DNA of 64,000 nucleotides from Dyadobacter sp. (GCF_017744695.1 NZ_JAGIAS010000002.1:62001-126000), one strand, 5' to 3'; counted from the stretch's first letter, positions 54,379 through 63,110 are shown. Numbers and translations are program-made. Notes: generated from the letters alone by a model not told the origin.

Positions 54379-55404
54379 ATGAACAAAAAAGATACTATGA
54401 ATAAACACCTGCTAAGTTGTGACTGGGGAACGTCCTCATTTCGGTTGAGGCTGGTCAATGTAAAGGATCATGATGTGGTGGGGGAGGTGACGTCAGCCGA
54501 CGGGATCGGGGCGGTGTACAACGGCTGGCAGGAAGCGAAAGAGCTGGATCACATACCGCGAGGATGGTATTACCGGACGATTATTTCGACGCAGATCAAG
54601 GCGTTGACTAAACAAACCGGCGTCGACATGACCGACGTGCCGATCGTAGTTTCGGGAATGGCCTCGTCGTCGATCGGGATCGAGGAATTACCTTATGCCC
54701 GGCTTCCGTTTGCGTTGGACGGGGCGCATCTGGGCATGAAGCAATATGAAGGTTACCCGGGTTTTCCGCATGAAGTTACATTGATTTCGGGTGTGAGAAG
54801 CGACCACGATGTGATGCGCGGAGAAGAGACGCAGCTGATCGGCCTGGGCGCGGCGATGGACCTTTCGGGCCGGGACGCGATATTCATTTTCCCCGGTACG
54901 CACTCCAAGCATATGTTCGTACGCGACGGCCGGTTGATTGATTTCAAGACTTTTATGACGGGTGAGCTTTTCAATCTGATGGCGAACCAGAGCATTCTGA
55001 AAGACTCCATTGATCATTACCGCCAGCCCGATTTCGATGCCGAAGCCGCCGAAGCATTCCGTTCAGGCATACGCGAATCGGGGTCGGGGAATATTTTAAA
55101 CGCATTATTTACAGTAAGAACCAACCAGCTTTTTGATTTATTAAATAAGCGGGAAAACGGAATGTTCCTGAGCGGGCTGCTGATTGGCTATGAAATCCGC
55201 GATCTGACGAAGGAAACGAATGCACACCTGGTGCTCTGCGGCGGAAATAACCTGTACCAGTTGTACAAAACCGCGATCGAGGCGCTGGGATTGGCCGGCA
55301 GGGCAACGATCATTCCTTCGGAGATTGTGGACCGCGCGGCTACCACCGGACATATCCGGATTTTTGAGAACCAACATTTAACATTGAATAAAACAAATTT
55401 ATGA
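54379..55404 (+). CDS. dgoK: 2-dehydro-3-deoxygalactonokinase
   Basis: A kinase of 341 residues (start at 54379 or at the ATG 18 nt downstream). N-terminal phosphate-1 motif LLSCDWGTSSFRLRL, later GTHSKHMFV with FMTGELF and C-terminal LVLCGGNNLYQLYKTAI, all as in DgoK of the ASKHA superfamily. It phosphorylates 2-keto-3-deoxygalactonate at C6 in the cytoplasm. It overlaps the aldolase gene by 4 nt, so the two enzymes are made together. Confidence 0.9.
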   Translation: MNKKDTMNKHLLSCDWGTSSFRLRLVNVKDHDVVGEVTSADGIGAVYNGWQEAKELDHIPRGWYYRTIISTQIKALTKQTGVDMTDVPIVVSGMASSSIGIEELPYARLPFALDGAHLGMKQYEGYPGFPHEVTLISGVRSDHDVMRGEETQLIGLGAAMDLSGRDAIFIFPGTHSKHMFVRDGRLIDFKTFMTGELFNLMANQSILKDSIDHYRQPDFDAEAAEAFRSGIRESGSGNILNALFTVRTNQLFDLLNKRENGMFLSGLLIGYEIRDLTKETNAHLVLCGGNNLYQLYKTAIEALGLAGRATIIPSEIVDRAATTGHIRIFENQHLTLNKTNL

Positions 55405-56036
55405 GTGAGCGTACATTTTCGTGGGAGTTGTTCAACAAAGCACCGCTGGTCGGTATTATCCGGAATGTTTCGCCGGAAGACGTCAAACGTATCCTTCCTA
55501 TTTACCGCGAGGCGGGCCTGACTACCGTCGAAATTACCATGAACACGCCCGGGGCGACGGATATTATCCGCTATGCGCTTGAAAACGAGCATTATGGTCT
55601 GAATATCGGTGCGGGTACTGTTTGTACCAAAGACGATCTGGATGCCGCGCTGGATGCGGGTGCACAGTTTATCGTGACGCCGGTTTTGAGTAAAAAGGTA
55701 GTCAAATCCTGTGTGAAAAAAGGCGTTCCGGTATTTCCCGGGGCCTATACACCCACTGAAATCTTCCAGGCATGGTCATGGGGCGCGTCGATGGTGAAAA
55801 TCTATCCAGCTACGGCATTGGGCCCGGGTTATATTAAAGATGTTAAAGCACCTATGAACCAGCTGAAACTTCTGCCTACCGGCGGCGTGAGCCTGGAAAA
55901 CATGGAAGCGTTCCTGAAAGCCGGGGCTAGCGGGCTGGGAATCGGCGGACAGCTGTTTGACAAAAAACTGATCCAGGATAAAAACTGGGACGGGCTGAAA
56001 GCACATTTCCTTCAATTCGCACAAAAACTCGCTTAG
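55401..56036 (+). CDS. dgoA: KDPG/KDPGal aldolase
   Basis: An aldolase of 211 residues. Schiff-base Lys133 in MVKIYPA, the same number as in E. coli Eda, with TTVEITMNTPGAT near residue 38 and the phosphate loop LPTGGVSLENM. It splits 2-keto-3-deoxy-6-phosphogalactonate (or -gluconate) to pyruvate and glyceraldehyde 3-phosphate. Sequence alone does not separate DgoA from Eda; the DgoK gene next door decides for KDPGal. It is coupled to dgoK by an ATGA overlap and the MFS gene follows 3 nt later. Confidence 0.88.
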   Translation: MSERTFSWELFNKAPLVGIIRNVSPEDVKRILPIYREAGLTTVEITMNTPGATDIIRYALENEHYGLNIGAGTVCTKDDLDAALDAGAQFIVTPVLSKKVVKSCVKKGVPVFPGAYTPTEIFQAWSWGASMVKIYPATALGPGYIKDVKAPMNQLKLLPTGGVSLENMEAFLKAGASGLGIGGQLFDKKLIQDKNWDGLKAHFLQFAQKLA

Positions 56037-56039
56037 CAA

Positions 56040-57335
56040 ATGGGTAAAATCAGGAATTACCGCTGGATCATCGTGGTCCTGCTCTTTCTCGCCACGACCA
56101 TTAATTACCTCGACAGGCAGATCATCGGTCTCCTGAAACCCATTCTGGAAAAGGAATTCGTCTGGACAGAAACCGACTTTGCGCGGATTGTCATGGCATT
56201 CACCGCTGCGTATGCCCTTGGTTTGCTGGTTTTCGGCTGGCTGATCGACAAGATCGGTACCAGGGCCGGGTACTCGTTTACGATTATTTTCTGGAGTGTT
56301 GCGGGTATGCTGCATGCGGTCGCGCGCAGCGCATTCGGGTTCGGGGTGGCGCGTGTAGGCCTGGGCCTGGGAGAGGCTGGTAATTATCCTGCGGCAGTCA
56401 AAACGGTAGCCGAGTGGTTCCCGAAGAAAGAACGGGCATTGGCAACGGGCCTTTTCAATGCCGGTACCAGTGTAGGCGTGGTGGTCGCCTTGCTCCTCGT
56501 ACCCTGGATTCTGAGCCATTACGGCTGGCAGGAGGTATTCTGGATCACGGGGGCGCTCGGTTTTGTCTGGCTGATTTTCTGGTTGGTTTTTTATGATATT
56601 CCGGGCAAACAGAAACGATTGAGTTCAGAAGAGCTGCATTACATTCTCAGTGGGCAGGACCAGGACGAAAACGAAGCCGAAAAGCAACCTGTTAAGTGGA
56701 TCAAACTTTTCACTTTCCCTCAGACCTGGGCCTACATTACCGGCAAAGGGCTCATCGACCCGATTTACTGGTTTTTCCTGTTCTGGCTGCCTTCCTATTT
56801 TGCTTCGACATTCAATCTGGACCTTAAAAAACCGAGTTTTGAACTAATGCTGATTTACACGGCAACGACCGTCGGGAGCATTGGTGGCGGCTATCTGTCG
56901 TCCTGGCTTATCAAACGGGGCTGGCCGACGCTCAAAGCTCGCAAGACTGTTTTGCTGGGGCTGGCATTTTGCGAACTATCCGTGATACTGATCCAGTTTT
57001 CCAGCGGTGTATGGATGGCCGTCGGTCTGATCAGTCTGGCTGTGGCATTGCACCAGGCGTGGGCGACCAACGTATTTACGCTGCCGTCCGACCTTTTTCC
57101 CAAACAGGCGGTTAGCTCGGTAGTGGGCATCGGTGGAATGGCCGGAGCCGTGGGCGGTATTCTTTTCCCAATCCTGATCGGCAGCCTGCTCGACAGCTAC
57201 AAAGCGGCCGGCAACATTCAGGCGGGCTACAACATCATTTTTACAATCTGCGGTTTTACTTATCTTGTGGCGTGGCTGATTATCCATTGGCTCACCAAAA
57301 CGCCCAAAGTGGTAGAACTCGAAGAATTACAATGA
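56040..57335 (+). CDS. MFS transporter of the anion:cation symporter type (sugar-acid importer)
   Basis: A transporter of 431 residues with 12 membrane helices and a central loop with acidic residues (about 200-215). The helices TTINYLDRQIIGLLKPIL, RVGLGLGEAGNYPAAVK and WAYITGKGLIDPIYWFFLFW are those of the ExuT/GudP/DgoT group. In this operon it most likely imports the keto-deoxy acid or galactonate with protons. It is coupled to the aldolase on one side and to the acetyltransferase on the other (ATGA). Confidence 0.9.
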   Translation: MGKIRNYRWIIVVLLFLATTINYLDRQIIGLLKPILEKEFVWTETDFARIVMAFTAAYALGLLVFGWLIDKIGTRAGYSFTIIFWSVAGMLHAVARSAFGFGVARVGLGLGEAGNYPAAVKTVAEWFPKKERALATGLFNAGTSVGVVVALLLVPWILSHYGWQEVFWITGALGFVWLIFWLVFYDIPGKQKRLSSEELHYILSGQDQDENEAEKQPVKWIKLFTFPQTWAYITGKGLIDPIYWFFLFWLPSYFASTFNLDLKKPSFELMLIYTATTVGSIGGGYLSSWLIKRGWPTLKARKTVLLGLAFCELSVILIQFSSGVWMAVGLISLAVALHQAWATNVFTLPSDLFPKQAVSSVVGIGGMAGAVGGILFPILIGSLLDSYKAAGNIQAGYNIIFTICGFTYLVAWLIIHWLTKTPKVVELEELQ

Positions 57336-57787
57336 TCATTTTAAGGAGAACCGACTCCGACGATCCGGATTTCAAAGCATTGGTACAACTGCTCGACCGC
57401 GATCTCGCCGAACGTGACGGTGCCGATCACGGTTTTTATGCCCAGTTCAATAAAATAGACAAGATCCGCCAAGCCGTGGTCTGTTACGAAAACGGCTTGC
57501 CCGTCGGCTGCGGTGCGATCAAGGCATTCGACGACCAGGCGATGGAGGTCAAACGCATGTACGTCGCTCCCAACGGCCGCAAGAAAGGCATCGCGACCCG
57601 CGTGCTCTCGGAGCTGGAAACCTGGGCACACGAACTGGGTTATGCCCAATGCGTGCTTGAAACCGGCAAACGCCAGCCCGAAGCCATCGCACTCTACGAA
57701 AAGAACGGCTACGCCCGGACCGAGAATTACGGGCAGTATGCAGGCGTCGAGAATAGTGTTTGCTTTGCGAAGATGTTGGGAGGTTAA
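57332..57787 (+). CDS. GNAT-family acetyltransferase
   Basis: An enzyme of 151 residues starting at the ATG 57332 (MIILRRTDSDDPDFK) inside the MFS stop codon; the frame is open farther upstream only because it overlaps that gene. The acetyl-CoA loop is VAPNGRKKGIATRVLSELE with C-terminal ALYEKNGYARTENYGQY. The substrate is unknown. The coupling to the transporter suggests co-expression, not necessarily a common pathway. Confidence 0.85.
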   Translation: MIILRRTDSDDPDFKALVQLLDRDLAERDGADHGFYAQFNKIDKIRQAVVCYENGLPVGCGAIKAFDDQAMEVKRMYVAPNGRKKGIATRVLSELETWAHELGYAQCVLETGKRQPEAIALYEKNGYARTENYGQYAGVENSVCFAKMLGG

Positions 57788-57805
57788 TGTGTAACCTATC
57801 ACGAA

Positions 57806-58096
57806 TTATGCCAGCTCTATTTGGAGCTTGACATTTGCCTGCAAGGCGCCAAACACACGAAGAAGGGTGTCGAGGGTCACATTTCCGGCGTTGTTTTCAA
57901 GTTTTGAAATCTGTGATTTTTGAACGCCTATTAACTCGCCAAGCGCTTCTTGTGTGATTTTTCTTTTCTTGCGCATTTCTTTGATTGCCACCCCGACTAA
58001 TTCCATTTGAAGGTCGTACTCGTAGCGGTCACGCTCCGGTGTACCAATTTTACCGATGATCTCATCTTCAAGCTCTTCAAGCGTGTACGTCTTCAT
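57806..58096 (-). CDS. higA: HigA-like antitoxin, XRE helix-turn-helix
   Basis: A 96-residue protein. Helix-turn-helix at about 48-85 (ITQEALGELIGVQKSQIS, then KLENNAGNVTLDTLLRVF). Of the two usual functions, binding toxin and binding its promoter, the second is supported by this domain. Its start codon overlaps the 3' end of the toxin gene (ATGA), the toxin-first order of HigBA modules. Confidence 0.8.
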   Translation of the reverse strand: MKTYTLEELEDEIIGKIGTPERDRYEYDLQMELVGVAIKEMRKKRKITQEALGELIGVQKSQISKLENNAGNVTLDTLLRVFGALQANVKLQIELA

Positions 58097-58442
58097 AAAT
58101 TCAATTTCTTATCTGAAAAGTATCTATTTCGATGAATCTGCGCCTTTCTTATTTCAGAATCGGGTACCTTACTTTGTTTCTTAAGAAAGCCATGCGTTGC
58201 AATGACCAGTGTGTTCAAATCGTCAGTTTTATCCCAAAAAGCTAGCATACGGTATTGGATGCCTTGATAGTGCGTGCGGAATTCCCAAATATCTGCATTC
58301 AGCTTCTTAAACAGAGCCGGATCTTTATGAAACCGCGACTTTTTGATGTTTGCGATAATTTTCGCAGCCGTTTTTTATCCAGTGATTTAAGAAAGCGGGC
58401 TGCCTGATCAAGAAAGACTATGTTAAAAAAACTGTCGATCAT
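58093..58442 (-). pseudogene. higB: HigB/RelE-type toxin gene with a frameshift in an A6 tract
   Basis: From the ATG at 58442 the frame codes MIDSFFNIVFLDQAARFLKS and then LDKK, and goes off after six A's (T6 on the plus strand, 58371-58376). The remainder of the toxin lies in another frame down to the stop at 58093: AKIIANIKKSRFHKDPALF, KKLNADIWEFRTHYQGIQYR, LAFWDKTDDLNTLVIATHG and so on. One more A would restore a continuous 116-residue protein of the HigB/RelE-type (PF05973) family. Its stop overlaps the higA start. Either the gene is dead, it is expressed by slippage on the A-run, or the base is a sequencing error. I saw it only by reading both frames; the frame used for annotation would show only a truncated protein. 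A -7-like TATCTTTA lies on the minus strand about 12 nt upstream of the start. Confidence 0.85.
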
Positions 58443-58652
58443 TTCGATGAGTAAAGATACTGAAAGTTGTGTTAAAAGGAAACTTTCTGGATGGCGCAAG
58501 GAAGATACATGCGCGTATCTTAACTCATTGAAATTGACGAGCAAGAAGTACCGATTGGTTACCAAGCGGTCAAATGCCTTTATGGCTGTGATTTCAATAG
58601 GTGGGTATACGACTGCCAAAGTAAAGCGCCTATCTACCTTCGACGTTCCAAA

Positions 58653-60599
58653 CTATTTTTTCATCAAACCATTTCTGAACTGAAAACTCGCACTTTGGTA
58701 CCACGCAATGGCTTCGTCGAGCAAATGCGTGTTCTGTGAGGCGGGCGTGGTGGAGCCGTCGGCAAAGTTAGGAGTGAACGTCGCCGCAATGCGCTGCGGC
58801 TTCAATACGATGAGCGAATCGTGCTTGATGTATCCGAGGCTTTGATAGGTACTCACAAATGCACGTTCGCGGCCGGGTTCGAGTTTGAAAATATCATATC
58901 CGAAGAACTTGCTGCGATAGGAGAAATTAAGCAGGCCCAACACGGTCGGCCCGATATCGATCTGACTCATAAGCCGGGGCATCATACCCGGTTCGACAAA
59001 TCCCGGAGCGTACATCATCAATGGGATCTTGTATTTGTTGACGGGCAGGTCGGTTTTGCCGGCGCTGGATGCGCAATGGTCGGCCACAATGATAAACAAC
59101 GTGTTTTTGAACCATGGCTGGCTTTGAGCATTGTGGATGAACTGGCCGATCGCGAAGTCGGTGTATTTTACGGCACCTTCGCGGCTGGTATGCGAGGGGA
59201 TGTCTATTCTTCCTTCGGGATACGTATAAGGGCGGTGGTTGGAAGTGGTCATGATGTGGGCGAATACAGGCTTGCCGGTCTTCGCCGCAGAGCCGATTTC
59301 GCGGGTAGCCAGCTCAAAAAGGTTCTCGTCCGCGACACCCCAGATGTTTTCATAGTCGATCTCCTTTTTGGAGAGTGCAGTCCTGTCGACTACGCGATAG
59401 CTATTGTGGCCAAAGAAATAGCCCATATTATCGAAGTATCCATAGCCGCCATAGATGAAGCGGGTCTGATAACCTTTACTTTGCAGGACGCTGCCCATCG
59501 AAAACAGGCCTTCATTGTGCGGCCGGCGCACGATCGATTGGCCGGGCGTAGGTGGTGTGCATAGCGATAATGCTTCCAGCCCGCGGACCGTGCGTGTGCC
59601 CGTCGCGTAAAGGTTGGTAAATAGCAGGCTCTGGCGGGCCAGGGAATCGAGCGAGGGCGTGATGCCTTGCGTATTCCCGAAACTTCCCAGGAAGTCGGCA
59701 CTGAGGCTTTCGACGCTGATCAGGATGATGTTTTTGTGCAGCTCGGCGCCAGTATTCACGATATCCCTTTCAATGGAGAATTGTTTATGGTCGGTAAAAC
59801 GGCTTTCCGGTGTTTTTACCAGCGAGCGTATGGTGGACGATGCCTGTTGCTCATCCAGTTTGATATAGAACTGGTTGTAATCCAGCTCGTTGTTGAGGTA
59901 AGCCGCGAAGAGCTCGTACATTCCATTGCCGGCCAGCTCGTTGACGAAAACATTGCGGCTAAACTGTCTGACCTTGTTATCGATCGTCATGAAGGCCGTC
60001 GTAACGATCAGCAAATATACGCCCAGCACCAGCGATCGCTTTCCGAACCGCATTTGACCGAAAGCGAACCGGTTCGAAAGACGGGACACCAGTACCGTCA
60101 ACAAAATCGCCAGCACGAGCAGGATGCCTATGATCGTTTCTACCGGATAAGACTGGCGGATATTGCCCACCACTTCCTGCGTATACACCAGGTAATCGAC
60201 GGCGATGAAATTGAACCGGGAGCCGAATTCATCCCAGAATACCCATTCGGATACCGCATTGAGCAAAAGCAGGAAAACCAGGATGAACAGCAAAATACCG
60301 GCGGCTATTTTAAACCCGGGTTTACCGGCGTATTTCGAGGGAGTTACCCAGCCGAGCAGCATGACCGGGATGAGGAAATACAGGGAATTGAGGACATCAT
60401 AAAATAAGCCGATGCCAAAAATGCCGAGCATGTTGATGAGGCTGTAATCTACGCCGCTGCCGGCTTTCAGCATCAGCGTAATGCGGGTCAGCATCGATAT
60501 CCCGACCAGCAGCACCGCAATAACTAGAGGGCGAGATAAAAACTCTGATTTTGAGCGCAGTGAGCTCGGTGTTCCAACTCCTTGAGTGGCAATGTCCAT
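58653..60599 (-). CDS. LtaS-like membrane sulfatase-superfamily phosphotransferase
   Basis: The protein has 648 residues. Five membrane helices lie in the first 200 residues (AVLLVGISMLTRITLMLKA, FYDVLNSLYFLIPVMLLGW, ILLFILVFLLLLNAVSEWV, IIGILLVLAILLTVLV, SLVLGVYLLIVTTAFMTI). The rest is an extracytoplasmic alkaline-phosphatase-fold domain with LISVESLSADFLGSF, the nucleophile Thr in YATGTRTVRG, and IVADHCASS near 520. Family members transfer phosphoglycerol (LtaS, MdoB) or phosphoethanolamine. Bacteroidota lack lipoteichoic acid, so a periplasmic glucan or other glycan is the more likely acceptor. No partner gene is next to it. Intergenic region 60600-60844 holds nothing recognisable. Confidence 0.85.
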   Translation of the reverse strand: MDIATQGVGTPSSLRSKSEFLSRPLVIAVLLVGISMLTRITLMLKAGSGVDYSLINMLGIFGIGLFYDVLNSLYFLIPVMLLGWVTPSKYAGKPGFKIAAGILLFILVFLLLLNAVSEWVFWDEFGSRFNFIAVDYLVYTQEVVGNIRQSYPVETIIGILLVLAILLTVLVSRLSNRFAFGQMRFGKRSLVLGVYLLIVTTAFMTIDNKVRQFSRNVFVNELAGNGMYELFAAYLNNELDYNQFYIKLDEQQASSTIRSLVKTPESRFTDHKQFSIERDIVNTGAELHKNIILISVESLSADFLGSFGNTQGITPSLDSLARQSLLFTNLYATGTRTVRGLEALSLCTPPTPGQSIVRRPHNEGLFSMGSVLQSKGYQTRFIYGGYGYFDNMGYFFGHNSYRVVDRTALSKKEIDYENIWGVADENLFELATREIGSAAKTGKPVFAHIMTTSNHRPYTYPEGRIDIPSHTSREGAVKYTDFAIGQFIHNAQSQPWFKNTLFIIVADHCASSAGKTDLPVNKYKIPLMMYAPGFVEPGMMPRLMSQIDIGPTVLGLLNFSYRSKFFGYDIFKLEPGRERAFVSTYQSLGYIKHDSLIVLKPQRIAATFTPNFADGSTTPASQNTHLLDEAIAWYQSASFQFRNGLMKK

Positions 60600-60844
60600 T
60601 TAGTTAGGTTTTGTTAGGTCGTGTCAGTTGGGCTAATGTACCGTGTCGGGCGCCTAACGTACCACCGAATTCTGAATTCTTTTTGAATTTTTGATTGTAA
60701 GGCGGCAAATGCATTTGAATGTTGAGGGATTGCCTGACCAGGCTGCGCTTTGTCGATAAACGACTGTTGTTGGTCGACGGTGTGGAACAAATGTGAGCAG
60801 CTGCGGATTATGCCGTCAGTTTAGTATTCGTTAGCCACATTCAA

Positions 60845-61300
60845 ATGTCAGATTTAAAAATAGCAAAGACAGATTGGGAGCCTGCGAGCGGGCTCATCAT
60901 TACGCATATCAGCGGCGATTTGGAGAAAGACGATGTGATCCGGTGGGAGCAATCGCTCCACGAAGCGCTCGACCGGATCGAAGACGGGGGGACGTTCAGG
61001 ATATTCGTGAACCTGCATGGCTTTACCGCCCTGAACCTGGACGCCCACAAGCATTTTCGCACCATTGTGCCCCTCACATTGGCGGATTACGGGTGGAAAG
61101 TGGGATACGTCGCCATGTTTGAAGAGGATGCCGATAAGCTCGTACTCTCCAATAAGCGTAATATTCGGTGCGTGGCCGCGGCACATTGCCACCAGGATGA
61201 GACGAAAATCGAGAAGTATGAATCGCTTTACAGCAGCCAGAACGAGCGGTTTTTTACGGACCCTCAAAAGGCGGAAGCCTGGATACGCAGCATTGCCTGA
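60845..61300 (+). CDS. SpoIIAA-like (STAS-fold) protein
   Basis: A 151-residue protein without signal or membrane segment. The order of strands and helices (GLIITHISGDLEKDDVIRWE, FRIFVNLHGFTALNLDAHKH, GYVAMFEEDADKLVLSNK) matches the SpoIIAA-like family, which has the STAS fold but lacks the phosphorylated Ser of anti-sigma antagonists. The function is not known. A terminator follows. Confidence 0.65.
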   Translation: MSDLKIAKTDWEPASGLIITHISGDLEKDDVIRWEQSLHEALDRIEDGGTFRIFVNLHGFTALNLDAHKHFRTIVPLTLADYGWKVGYVAMFEEDADKLVLSNKRNIRCVAAAHCHQDETKIEKYESLYSSQNERFFTDPQKAEAWIRSIA

Positions 61301-61307
61301 TTTTAAC

Positions 61308-61341
61308 CGGCCCATCGCCAAACGGTGGGCCGCACTTTTTT
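61308..61341 (+). terminator. intrinsic terminator
   Basis: Arms CGGCCCATC and GGTGGGCCG (one G-T pair) with a 7-nt loop, then CACTTTTTTG. It ends the gene at 60845-61300 and lies 9 nt before the end of the convergent hxlR gene. Confidence 0.8.
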
Positions 61342-61349
61342 GTCGGGTT

Positions 61350-61700
61350 TCAGGCCTCTTCCTGAATGTATTTTTTATGTTCCTTACCCCATTCGATCAT
61401 CGCCAGAATGATGTTTGCGAAGGTTTTGCAGTAGGGCGTCGACTCGTATTCTACGAGCACCGGAGAGTCGGGATAGACCGTGCGCTTGATCAGCTTGTTC
61501 ATTTCCATCTCTTTCAGTTCCCTGGAAAGCATGCGTGTGGTGATGCCGGGGATACTCCTTTCGATTTCCCTGAACCGCTTGTTTCCGTTGCATATCGAGT
61601 TGATAATGGGCAACTTCCATTTGCCTCCGATCACGTAAATCGTGTCTTGCAAGGCCTTTACTTCTTCCGTCTGATTCCTGACTAACGCTGTATTTGCCAT
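61350..61700 (-). CDS. HxlR-family transcription regulator
   Basis: A 116-residue winged helix-turn-helix regulator (IYVIGGKWKLPIINSICNG, FREIERSIPGITTRMLSREL, VYPDSPVLVEYESTPYCKTF). Members often sense reactive aldehydes, quinones or hypochlorite through a Cys; here Cys39 and Cys96 are candidates. It is transcribed away from the SDR gene at 61790, which it probably controls together with itself. Confidence 0.85.
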   Translation of the reverse strand: MANTALVRNQTEEVKALQDTIYVIGGKWKLPIINSICNGNKRFREIERSIPGITTRMLSRELKEMEMNKLIKRTVYPDSPVLVEYESTPYCKTFANIILAMIEWGKEHKKYIQEEA

Positions 61701-61710
61701 AACCGTAGTT

Positions 61711-61762
61711 GGTATACTCTGTGATACTGATTACAAAGTTATACCAATAGCCGGTAATTTTG
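61711..61762. promoter_or_regulatory. divergent promoters with operator between hxlR and the SDR gene
   Basis: For the SDR gene, TAATTTTG (61755-61762) is a perfect -7 element. For hxlR, TAACTTTG on the minus strand (61741-61734) is another. An inverted repeat, GGTATA at 61711-61716 and TATACC at 61740-61745, covers the hxlR promoter and is a good HxlR operator candidate. Confidence 0.65.
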
Positions 61763-61789
61763 TCTCATTCAAATCAAATCTTAATTAAA

Positions 61790-62611
61790 ATGAACGAGCA
61801 AAAGACCATTTTCATAACAGGTACCAGCAGCGGGCTGGGTAAATTAACTGCTAAATATTTCGCTGAAAACGGCTGGAACGTGGCCGCGACCATGCGTACG
61901 CCGGAAAAGGAAACAGAGCTGACCGCGTACGAAAATATCCGGGTGTTCAGGCTGGACGTGACCAATCCCGACCAGGTGAAGACGGCCACCGAGCAGGCGA
62001 TCCGGGCATTCGGGAAGATCGATGTCGTGCTCAACAATGCGGGCATGGGTACGTATGGCGCGCTCGAACTGGCGAAAGAGGAGGACATCGACTGGCAGTT
62101 TGCGGTGAACACACGCGGCCCCATTAATGTGATCCGCGCGTTCCTGCCGCATTTCCGGGCCAACGGAGGAGGGATGTTCATTAATGTCAGCTCGTTTATG
62201 GGCGTTACCACGGCGGTCCCGCTGGGCTCGCTTTACAATATGTCGAAATTCGCTTTGGAAGGATTGATCGAAGGGTTGTACTACGAATTAAAGCCGCTGA
62301 ATATCGAATTACGTCTGATCGAACAGGGCGGGTCGAAAGGAAATAACTTCCAGGAAAGTATCGTCTGGAACACGCATCCGGAAATAACAGCCTATGATGG
62401 GTTAACCGAAAAGCTCCGGTCGATTATGGCGGGCGCCGACGACAGCCAACTCGACGATCCGATGGAGATTGTCAATGTAATTCACAGTCTCGCGACGCGG
62501 GAAACCAATCAATTCCGGAATGTGATCGGTTCAACAGGCAATCAATTAATGCAACTGCGTCATTCGCTGCCGATAGAAGAATACATGGACACAATGCGGA
62601 GCTATTTTTAA
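61790..62611 (+). CDS. short-chain dehydrogenase/reductase
   Basis: An enzyme of 273 residues from the ATG at 61790 (MNEQKTIFITGTSSGLGK). Nucleotide motif TGTSSGLG, NNAG motif (VVLNNAGMGTYG), and the catalytic Ser, Tyr and Lys (INVSSFMGV, SLYNMSKFALEG). The motif VAATMRTPEKE shows Arg after the first beta-alpha-beta unit, pointing to NADPH. It is one of the HxlR-controlled SDRs that are common in this order; the substrate is unknown. Confidence 0.88.
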   Translation: MNEQKTIFITGTSSGLGKLTAKYFAENGWNVAATMRTPEKETELTAYENIRVFRLDVTNPDQVKTATEQAIRAFGKIDVVLNNAGMGTYGALELAKEEDIDWQFAVNTRGPINVIRAFLPHFRANGGGMFINVSSFMGVTTAVPLGSLYNMSKFALEGLIEGLYYELKPLNIELRLIEQGGSKGNNFQESIVWNTHPEITAYDGLTEKLRSIMAGADDSQLDDPMEIVNVIHSLATRETNQFRNVIGSTGNQLMQLRHSLPIEEYMDTMRSYF

Positions 62612-62619
62612 GTTTGTTT

Positions 62620-62651
62620 AAAACGGTGGCGTAAGATCCCGCCGCCGTTTT
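62620..62651. terminator. bidirectional terminator
   Basis: Arms AAAACGGTGGCG and CGCCGCCGTTTT (one G-T pair) around an 8-nt loop; A- and T-runs on both sides let it act for the convergent SDR and DoxX-like genes. It overlaps the last bases of the latter. Confidence 0.8.
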
Positions 62652-63000
62652 AACGGTTTGCCAATGGATATTGCAGGTAAATGATGATCAGGTTAAGAAA
62701 TAGAAACGGAAGCTCAATGGCCACGCCTTTCAGATCTTTTTCCAGTAAATGAAAGCAAATGATCATTAAGATGGTGGCGGCCATCAGAAAATTACCCCAA
62801 ACAAATGTTTTTGGAAATAAAATCAACAATGCGCTGGCTATTGTGACGATTCCGTTGATCATCACGCCGGTTTTGGTAAAGCCCCATTTGCCGAACATTT
62901 CAAGCATTTCGGGCTTTCCGCTGGTCATTGCCCATCCTTGTTTGAGGCCCATGAATACCGCGATCAATATCAGAATTCCATTGATTATTTTAAGGATCAT
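62650..63000 (-). CDS. DoxX-like four-helix membrane protein
   Basis: A 116-residue protein starting at MILKIINGILILIAVFMG (63000); the frame is open to 63027. Four membrane helices and the loop GKPEMLEMFGKWGFTKTGV near residues 28-46 match the DoxX-like family. The function is unknown; the position next to the HxlR/SDR pair is typical of Cytophagales stress loci. Confidence 0.65.
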   Translation of the reverse strand: MILKIINGILILIAVFMGLKQGWAMTSGKPEMLEMFGKWGFTKTGVMINGIVTIASALLILFPKTFVWGNFLMAATILMIICFHLLEKDLKGVAIELPFLFLNLIIIYLQYPLANR

Positions 63001-63110
63001 TGCAGTGATTAGTTTGGAGGTTAACAAGGTTAATTTAGGTCAATTTTTGGTTTTAATTTGTTGGTAACCGAAGTTATATTATTTTGGTAAAGAATATAAC
63101 TACCTGGGAT

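Noticed and set aside
58299..58619. 106-codon minus-strand frame that includes the N terminus of HigB
   Set aside because: Only its central part is the toxin; the upstream residues show no homology, and the end is out of frame after the A6 run. The real gene is described at 58093-58442.
60600..60844. Intergenic stretch after the LtaS-like gene
   Set aside because: I looked for promoters and repeats and found only weak GTTAGG-like strings; nothing worth calling.
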